From Deltaproteobacteria bacterium (lineage in GTDB: Bacteria > Desulfobacterota > SM23-61), in assembly GCA_029857975.1 (NCBI GenBank), contig JAOUFX010000278.1, positions 1 to 5,274 of the forward strand: DNA of 5,274 nt, read 5' to 3'. The translations under genes and the position numbers were made by a program. Under the pieces are notes generated by a model. The model made no database searches, had not been told where the DNA came from, and worked only from the letters and a program-made list of their open reading frames with translations. Positions 1 to 4,252 of this stretch are shown one piece after another (position 1 is the first letter of the stretch; every line of letters begins with the position of its first letter).

Positions 1-22
1 AGGAACTCCTCTGCCCCTCATT

Positions 23-430
23 TCACTTTAGACCCACGTCTTTGCGTGCCTGCTTGCAGCGGTTGGATACTTCAGCATCGTTTTTTTGAAGGCACTCGAG
101 AAGACGGCCTTCACCCGCTTCAACGCGGGCACAGTGCTTCCGAAGGTCGGGCGCACACTCGTTTGCGACATAGGTAAGCGCGGCGACGGCCCGCTCGAGC
201 TGAACCGCGGCATCATAGAGGGCATATTCGCAACGCCCTGAAAGCTTGTCATTGTGGGCATAAAGGCACGCCAGAATCCGGGCCTCCCCTGGCGTCACAT
301 TGCTACAGTATTTCTCCAGTTCTGCCTTGCAACCGGTCACGACGCCTTCAACGAGCTGCTGCGCCATCACAGGGTTAACGAGTACCAGAAGCCATCCAAG
401 GGTCAACAAGCAAATACCAAGTCTTTTCAT
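23..430 (-). CDS. Exported small protein with two four-cysteine repeats (Cys_rich_FGFR / GLG1-like repeat)
   Basis: A 135-residue protein with a Sec-type signal peptide: KR near the N-terminus, a hydrophobic stretch to about residue 21, and likely cleavage after VMA at 23. The mature part is two tandem repeats with identical cysteine spacing, C-x7-C-x12-C-x11-C, at C34/C42/C55/C67 and C92/C100/C113/C125. Each has a conserved core of type C-x3-L-x-K-x-C then GE-x-R-[IL]-L-x-C-L. This matches the cysteine-rich repeat known from the eukaryotic Golgi protein GLG1/ESL-1 and from many small bacterial exported proteins (Pfam Cys_rich_FGFR). The bacterial function is unknown to me. Eight cysteines in an exported protein suggest four disulfides. 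The ATG at 428-430 is preceded by AAAGGAG at good spacing. It is the last gene of the leftward cluster in view, 82 bases after the barrel gene. The family call is firm; the role is not. Confidence 0.88.
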   Translation of the reverse strand: MKRLGICLLTLGWLLVLVNPVMAQQLVEGVVTGCKAELEKYCSNVTPGEARILACLYAHNDKLSGRCEYALYDAAVQLERAVAALTYVANECAPDLRKHCARVEAGEGRLLECLQKNDAEVSNRCKQARKDVGLK

Positions 431-437
431 TATTTTT

Positions 438-444
438 CTCCTTT
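438..444 (-). promoter_or_regulatory. Shine-Dalgarno of the Cys-rich repeat gene
   Basis: The minus strand reads AAAGGAG seven bases before the ATG at 428-430, which fixes that start. It lies only seven bases downstream of a G-run tract (452-474), so folding of that tract could affect ribosome access. Confidence 0.8.
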
Positions 445-451
445 CATGTGA

Positions 452-496
452 CCCCTCCCCCTCCCCTCTCCCCCTTCTGGGGGGAGGGGAGGGGGG
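452..496 (-). repeat. GC-rich inverted repeat with a G-quadruplex motif on the transcript strand
   Basis: This is a C/T-only arm (452-476) followed, after a short loop, by a G/A-only arm (479-496). On the plus strand CCCCC (470-474) pairs with GGGGG (480-484). After a two-base bulge (468-469), T467/A485, 463-466/486-489, T462/A490 and 457-461/491-495 pair, giving about 16 base pairs around a five-base loop. Read on the minus (transcript) strand, 474 to 452 is G5-AGA-G4-A-G5-A-G4, four runs of at least four G with loops of 3, 1 and 1. It fills most of the gap between the barrel gene and the Cys-rich gene. No T-run follows on the minus strand, so it is not a typical intrinsic terminator. From memory, C-rich/G-rich arms of this kind are typical of dispersed intergenic repeats. 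Confidence 0.75.
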
Positions 497-512
497 AATA
501 ATTCAGTGTTCG

Positions 513-1520
513 CTAAAATACCATCCCCAGCTTGAACCAGATGGAGTCGCCCTCGAGCCGGTTCTTTACCTCGATTTCCGGAAGCCATTTCAACTCTGCC
601 ACGAGGTCTTTCCCCCAGATTTTCATCGCGTAGGAGAGCACCGGGCCGATCCCGACCGTACGGCCCTTGAAATCACCAAGAAGGGTCGCCCCGGAGCCAC
701 TGTCGCCGCTGATCTGCTGATAGTAAAAAAAGTTAGCTCCCACACCGATGACACCGCCAAAGAGCGGCAGATGTTCGGCGGCCGTTAGGTCGAGGTGAAA
801 TTGCGTTCCGGTCTGGTAGTCTGTTTTGTGGTTCTCGGTGTTAAAGTCCATGCCGGCGAAGGCGCTCAGTTCAAGACCGATCTTACTGCTTATGTAACTG
901 AGGTAGATGGCAGGTTCGAATGTCCAGTAGTTCTTGCCCAAGTTGGCCAGCTCGCCCTCATCATAGTCGCCGGTGGGAGCGTAGATGCCCAGGCGGACGT
1001 CGTATTTCAGGTCGCCATTGAGACCCGTCCAGCCGAGCATGAATGGGTAGAGGGTAATATCACCGATGCCGCTGGCCGTATCGCTCACCGCAGCGGTACG
1101 GACGATAGTGATAGTTTGGGGCCCTACGGTCTTCGTGAGCCGGACCTCGCCTTCGGCCTTGACCTTCATCCAGACATACGGGATGGCCGCGGCAACGGCA
1201 TAATAGCCGCCCAGCAGCTTCAGCGGTGTCTTATACAGCGCCAACACCGTATCCGAATAAGCAGTGGCGTCGATGCCTGCCGTCCCTGTCACAATAAATC
1301 CCCCGAGAGGCAGTTGCTTGCTGGCGCTCACACTGCCATCATAAAAGTTAAAGTAATTTGCGATCGCCAGGCCGGGCTTGGGGGGGAGCGCATCAATGAA
1401 AGAAGCTGCCCCGCCAGGCATGTAATGGCCGCTGCCGCCTTCCTCGGCGTGGGCAAAGAACGGGACCAAGATGGTGATCGCCACAAGGGCACCCAGTGTG
1501 ATGCTTTTTGCGATCTTCAT
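513..1520 (-). CDS. Outer-membrane beta-barrel protein, phenol-degradation MetA / SphA-like family
   Basis: A 335-residue protein with a clear signal peptide: MKIAK, a hydrophobic core, and cleavage after AHA at residue 25. The mature chain contains no cysteine, alternates amphipathic strands with Gly/Asp-rich turns, and ends in Phe (GMVF), the usual C-terminal signal for outer-membrane barrel insertion. Family-like motifs are GHYMPGG at 31-37, GIGDITLYP at 151-159, APTGDYD at 181-187 and NLGKNYWTFEP at 193-203. These fit the transporter-like family named after the MetA protein of phenol degradation (Pfam Phenol_MetA_deg). Members are probably channels for hydrophobic or aromatic compounds, but most are uncharacterised and no degradation genes lie here. 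The reading frame stays open to 1637. The inner ATG at 1518-1520 is chosen because it has a strong AAGGAGG and begins the signal peptide, while the extension is charged and unlike an export signal. It lies 120 bases after the patatin gene. Confidence 0.88.
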   Translation of the reverse strand: MKIAKSITLGALVAITILVPFFAHAEEGGSGHYMPGGAASFIDALPPKPGLAIANYFNFYDGSVSASKQLPLGGFIVTGTAGIDATAYSDTVLALYKTPLKLLGGYYAVAAAIPYVWMKVKAEGEVRLTKTVGPQTITIVRTAAVSDTASGIGDITLYPFMLGWTGLNGDLKYDVRLGIYAPTGDYDEGELANLGKNYWTFEPAIYLSYISSKIGLELSAFAGMDFNTENHKTDYQTGTQFHLDLTAAEHLPLFGGVIGVGANFFYYQQISGDSGSGATLLGDFKGRTVGIGPVLSYAMKIWGKDLVAELKWLPEIEVKNRLEGDSIWFKLGMVF

Positions 1521-1526
1521 TTTTAT

Positions 1527-1533
1527 CCTCCTT
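1527..1533 (-). promoter_or_regulatory. Strong Shine-Dalgarno deciding the start of the barrel gene
   Basis: The minus strand reads AAGGAGG six bases before the ATG at 1518-1520, a near-perfect anti-16S match. It decides this start over the longer open frame that begins at 1637. Confidence 0.9.
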
Positions 1534-1564
1534 AAATGGTTTTCGGCACATAGCCCATTGATGT

Positions 1565-1589
1565 TGACTGATCGCAGTCTATAAGTCAG
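1565..1589 (-). other. Short overlapping inverted repeats in the leader of the barrel gene
   Basis: GACTG (1566-1570) and CAGTC (1575-1579) form a perfect five-base stem around ATCG. TGACT (1565-1569) can instead pair with AGTCA (1584-1588), so two mutually exclusive pairings share one arm. The site lies about 45 to 70 bases upstream of the barrel start codon, in a 120-base gap that otherwise shows no clear promoter or terminator. It could be an operator, an mRNA hairpin or chance. Confidence 0.3.
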
Positions 1590-1640
1590 TTTTTGTGAAG
1601 GTCCTCTCACCAGAACCTTTTCCTTTAGAGGCGGCATCTT

Positions 1641-3077
1641 CTACCTCAGGTCACCCAATAGCCTCTGGAATTCTTCAGATTCATCAAGGATTCGGTGTGC
1701 GACATCACGCAATTTGTCGACCTCCTCAGCAGACAGCTTAAAACTGGTGCGTAACCTCTTAAAATGCATCCGCTCTGCTTCATCTTTCAATGCATCGAAC
1801 TTCACCTCAACCACATAAAACTCGATATCACCGCAGGAACCCGGTGCGGTAGAAACCGCTCCTCCCTTGCACCTCTGAGTTTTTGTCTCATCTGCCCACG
1901 ATTTAACGTTCTCCTTCAAGAGAGCCAGGGTTTCCTCGTTGTACCGTTCGATTGCTATTCCGGAATAGGATGAAGCCATGGCCCCAAAAGGGGGAATCCT
2001 CTCAACTCTGTCCCACTTCCTATCCGGCTCTGTTTCAGCATTCACTACAATAAAGACGACTTTTTGGACTTTTTCCGCGGGAGTCCCTTTGACCGATTCC
2101 CAGATGCTCCCTCGCAACGTCACTCGATCGAGAACGGCCCTTAGACCGAGATTGTCAGCCACTCCTCCATCGACAAGATGGATATAGCGTTTCTTTTCGG
2201 AATCTAAATAAACTGAGAAGTTGTTTACCAGGTAAAACTGACGCTCTGAAACCGTACGACGTTTCAGCATCTCCTCCAACCCCTCAGGTATCTTGTAGCC
2301 GCAGGTCCCGGCATAGTTTCGTAAAGTGATGGGAGTCAAAGCCATGGGAACCGCTGAGGAAGCAGCTGCAGCCCTCGCTACCGGATAACGGGAAAGGTCC
2401 GAGCAGATCAAATCGAACATATCCTGTGTGAATCCTATCCTTGTCCCATACGACATGTCCGTGGCATTGATGACGATGACCGGCCCTTTTCGGGCCGCCA
2501 TGTCGCCAAAGGTCTTTCCCTCGAATACGTGCTTGTCATAATATTCAGCGGATTGATCGCTTCGACCAAAAGTACCTGAAAAGAGTTTCAACCAGTTGAC
2601 AGGATTGAATACCCCAAGGACAAGTGCTCCCTGGATATTTTTCTTCAGAAACTTGCTTTCAAAATCCTCAAAAATTCGATCCCCAAAGAGGCCATAATAG
2701 GCCGCCGTGAAACTTCCTCCGGATACACCCGATATCCCATCCACCTCATTCAGAAGGCAACGTTTCTTGCCATCGAGGATCACCTCTGTCTTCCGTAGTT
2801 CTTCGAGAACCCCATAGGAAAGTGAAGCCGCTCTTGTTCCACCACCCGAGAATGTGAGAAACAGGAGCATATGATCCGAATTTTCTGGGTCTTTGACCTG
2901 GGCAGTTCTGTATCCAGTGTTCGGATGGACTTCCTTAATCGGCTGGTTGACAGGATAGTGAGCACACCCGACCACAAGAATGGCTGCCCAAACTGATATT
3001 AGGATAGAAAAAAAGAGTTTTCTCATTCCTGCGTTTCTTGTAGCTTCTGTAAGCAACAGGACTCTCCTTGCATTCAT
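1641..3077 (-). CDS. Patatin-like phospholipase, predicted lipoprotein
   Basis: A 478-residue patatin-family serine hydrolase, expected to cleave acyl esters of lipids with a Ser-Asp dyad. All the hallmarks are present: glycine-rich oxyanion loop SGGGTRA (77-83), nucleophile elbow GVSGG with Ser119, the AASSAVP segment (about 238-244), and the catalytic Asp303 in VDGGVADN. It therefore looks intact. A hydrophobic segment (about 21-36) ends in VVGC with Cys38, a lipobox, predicting a lipid-anchored protein. The +2 residue is Ala rather than Asp, which by E. coli rules favours the outer membrane. Further cysteines (107, 225, 259, 403, 415) could form disulfides. The ATG at 3075-3077 has GAGGAG at nine bases. 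ATG 3024-3026 (residue 18) would give a more typical signal peptide but lacks a spaced Shine-Dalgarno. Only 42 bases separate it from the DUF2950 gene, suggesting an operon. The substrate is unknown. Confidence 0.93.
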   Translation of the reverse strand: MNARRVLLLTEATRNAGMRKLFFSILISVWAAILVVGCAHYPVNQPIKEVHPNTGYRTAQVKDPENSDHMLLFLTFSGGGTRAASLSYGVLEELRKTEVILDGKKRCLLNEVDGISGVSGGSFTAAYYGLFGDRIFEDFESKFLKKNIQGALVLGVFNPVNWLKLFSGTFGRSDQSAEYYDKHVFEGKTFGDMAARKGPVIVINATDMSYGTRIGFTQDMFDLICSDLSRYPVARAAAASSAVPMALTPITLRNYAGTCGYKIPEGLEEMLKRRTVSERQFYLVNNFSVYLDSEKKRYIHLVDGGVADNLGLRAVLDRVTLRGSIWESVKGTPAEKVQKVVFIVVNAETEPDRKWDRVERIPPFGAMASSYSGIAIERYNEETLALLKENVKSWADETKTQRCKGGAVSTAPGSCGDIEFYVVEVKFDALKDEAERMHFKRLRTSFKLSAEEVDKLRDVAHRILDESEEFQRLLGDLR

Positions 3078-3086
3078 TCAAATATT

Positions 3087-3092
3087 CTCCTC
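3087..3092 (-). promoter_or_regulatory. Shine-Dalgarno of the patatin gene
   Basis: GAGGAG on the minus strand lies nine bases before the ATG at 3075-3077, within the 42-base gap after the DUF2950 stop. It supports the upstream start, although the signal peptide looks better from residue 18. Confidence 0.65.
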
Positions 3093-3119
3093 GATATCAA
3101 TTACCGTTACTATCCTCCC

Positions 3120-4085
3120 CTACTCTACTTTTTTCCAGGTCTTATCAGGGTTGAACTTCTTCATAGCACCCGCAACTTTCTCCGTTTCCTTCCCCAGATT
3201 CTTTTCGTAGACCGTGCCGTCATGATTCACGATGAAGCTCATGACACCTGAAACACCATATTCTGCCGGGTAAGCAACCAGGCCAAAACCGCCGATCATC
3301 TTGCCGTTAACTACGTAATCGTACGCTCCACCCGGTGCGTTCTTCCCCTGGGCTTTTAGGATCTTGTAATAATACCCATGATAAGGTTGTGGCCTCTCAC
3401 CCGGTTTCCTTGGTGTGTACCCTTCCCTAACCGCCTGGGCAGCAAGGGGCCCTAAGGGACTCTGCTCTTCCCCCTGTTTGGCCTCCCAATAGAGGCCATC
3501 TTTCTTTCCTTTCTGGCTGAAGAATTTCTGGGCGTATTCCCTCAGGCCGCCACCATCCCTTTCTTTCCGGGCATATTCGCGTTGCGCATCTACATATGCC
3601 AGGCACACCTGGATCGTGCCGAGCTCATTCCTGCCGATCCGCCGCTTCAAGATCTCTTCCTTTCCTGCTTTGGTATCGAAGAACCAGAGTTCGCCCTTCT
3701 TGACGAGTGGAATCGGAAAAGGATAATCCTCTTTTCCCACGTGAAGAATAATCTTTTTGTCACCCTCGCTTACCAGTTTGCCTGCCTCTTCGTAGGCCTT
3801 TACAAAACGCTCTCCAATCTCCTTGTCGGCCACCTCGTCGCCGGAAGAAATAATCTCTTTTCCTGATGGACCGAAGATTGCCAGAAGTTCCTTTGTATCT
3901 TTCGCCCTGACAGATTCAATCAGAGCTTTCACCGCCTCATCGGGAGATGCGAAAGTCCTCTGGTTCGAAGCGGCCGCAGCAAGAGCTTGATGAAACACGA
4001 TGATGACCATCGTACTTGCAATGACCATCGCAAACCTAATGCGATCTATCGTTCCTCTCCTTGAGTTCTGTCTGTTGAGAAACAT
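3120..4085 (-). CDS. DUF2950 family exported protein
   Basis: A 321-residue protein recognised as DUF2950. It has a Sec-type signal peptide with a basic N-region (RQNSRR...DRIR), a hydrophobic stretch at about 18-38, and probable cleavage in the LAAAAS region. Family features include the start of the mature part, FASPDEAVKALIESVRAKD (45-63), then WFFDTKAGKEEILKRRIGRN (124-143), YWEAKQGEEQSPLGPL (199-214) and the C-terminal stretch PYHGYYYKILKAQG (224-237). This continues into GGFGLVAYPAEYGVSGVMSF and NHDGTVYEKNLG. The length is usual for the family. The ATG at 4083-4085 is preceded by GGAGGGAG at good spacing. DUF2950 genes are, as I recall, commonly next to DUF3300 genes, and that is the case here, which supports both calls. 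The biochemical function is unknown; an envelope location is inferred from the signal peptide. Confidence 0.92.
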   Translation of the reverse strand: MFLNRQNSRRGTIDRIRFAMVIASTMVIIVFHQALAAAASNQRTFASPDEAVKALIESVRAKDTKELLAIFGPSGKEIISSGDEVADKEIGERFVKAYEEAGKLVSEGDKKIILHVGKEDYPFPIPLVKKGELWFFDTKAGKEEILKRRIGRNELGTIQVCLAYVDAQREYARKERDGGGLREYAQKFFSQKGKKDGLYWEAKQGEEQSPLGPLAAQAVREGYTPRKPGERPQPYHGYYYKILKAQGKNAPGGAYDYVVNGKMIGGFGLVAYPAEYGVSGVMSFIVNHDGTVYEKNLGKETEKVAGAMKKFNPDKTWKKVE

Positions 4086-4091
4086 CTTTTG

Positions 4092-4099
4092 CTCCCTCC
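4092..4099 (-). promoter_or_regulatory. Shine-Dalgarno of the DUF2950 gene
   Basis: GGAGGGAG on the minus strand lies six bases before the ATG at 4083-4085. It supports that start over the internal Met20. Confidence 0.75.
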
Positions 4100-4115
4100 A
4101 TTTAGATTTTTAGTG

Positions 4116-4142
4116 AAGCTCACCGCCCACAGGGCGGGGCTT
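4116..4142 (-). other. Hairpin upstream of the DUF2950 gene
   Basis: CCGCCC (4123-4128) pairs perfectly with GGGCGG (4132-4137) around a three-base loop. AAGC (4116-4119) pairs with GCTT (4139-4142) outside a small internal loop. The minus strand continues with CACTAAAAATC rather than a T-run, so it does not look like an intrinsic terminator. It could be an mRNA processing or stability element between the two DUF genes. Confidence 0.45.
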
Positions 4143-4153
4143 GACGCATAGCC

Positions 4154-4169
4154 GAGACTTTCGAGTCTC
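4154..4169 (-). other. Small perfect hairpin between DUF3300 and DUF2950
   Basis: GAGACT (4154-4159) and AGTCTC (4164-4169) form a perfect six-base stem with a four-base loop (TTCG on the plus strand, CGAA on the transcript). No T-run follows on the minus strand. It lies between the large GC-rich repeat and the hairpin at 4116-4142, so this gap carries three consecutive foldable segments. Confidence 0.4.
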
Positions 4170-4204
4170 TCACGAAAATGCGGGTTGCCTCCCTCTCCCC
4201 GTTC

Positions 4205-4252
4205 ACCCCCACCTTAATCCTCCCCGTCAAGGGGGAGGCTGAGGGAGGGGGT
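4205..4252 (-). repeat. GC-rich imperfect inverted repeat abutting the DUF3300 stop codon
   Basis: The inner stem CCTCCCC (4219-4225) / GGGGAGG (4232-4238) has a six-base loop. After partly mismatched flanks, CC (4212-4213) pairs with GG (4244-4245), and CCCCC (4206-4210) with GGGGG (4247-4251). The outermost pair A4205/T4252 uses the last base position of the DUF3300 stop codon. The wording 'CACCCCCACCTTAATCCTCC' followed by a GTCAA loop is, from memory, typical of a dispersed intergenic repeat seen in many deltaproteobacterial-type genomes. No search was done. The second arm on the transcript is G-rich and might form a loose quadruplex with the GGGGAGAGGG that follows (4191-4200). There is no T-run, so it is not a standard terminator. 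Confidence 0.65.

Noticed and set aside
1..22. Shine-Dalgarno for a further gene beyond the left edge
   Set aside because: The minus strand has an AGAGGAG sequence after the stop of the Cys-rich gene, but no start codon is within the window, so it cannot be supported.
300..788. Plus-strand 162-codon frame
   Set aside because: It runs antisense through two real genes and the GC-rich inverted repeat between them; no domain and no convincing Shine-Dalgarno.
795..1535. Plus-strand open frame of 246 codons opposite the barrel gene
   Set aside because: It is fully antisense to a well-supported barrel gene, has no recognisable domain, and its composition fits an antisense shadow of a GC-rich coding frame.
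1521..1637. N-terminal extension of the barrel frame up to 1637
   Set aside because: The 39 extra residues would precede a clear signal peptide, and the inner ATG has a strong AAGGAGG six bases upstream.
3582..3866. Plus-strand 94-codon frame
   Set aside because: Antisense to the DUF2950 gene with no recognisable features.
4205..4252. Intrinsic terminator after DUF3300
   Set aside because: The GC-rich stem is not followed by a T-run on the minus strand; the transcript continues with GAACGGGGAGAGGG.
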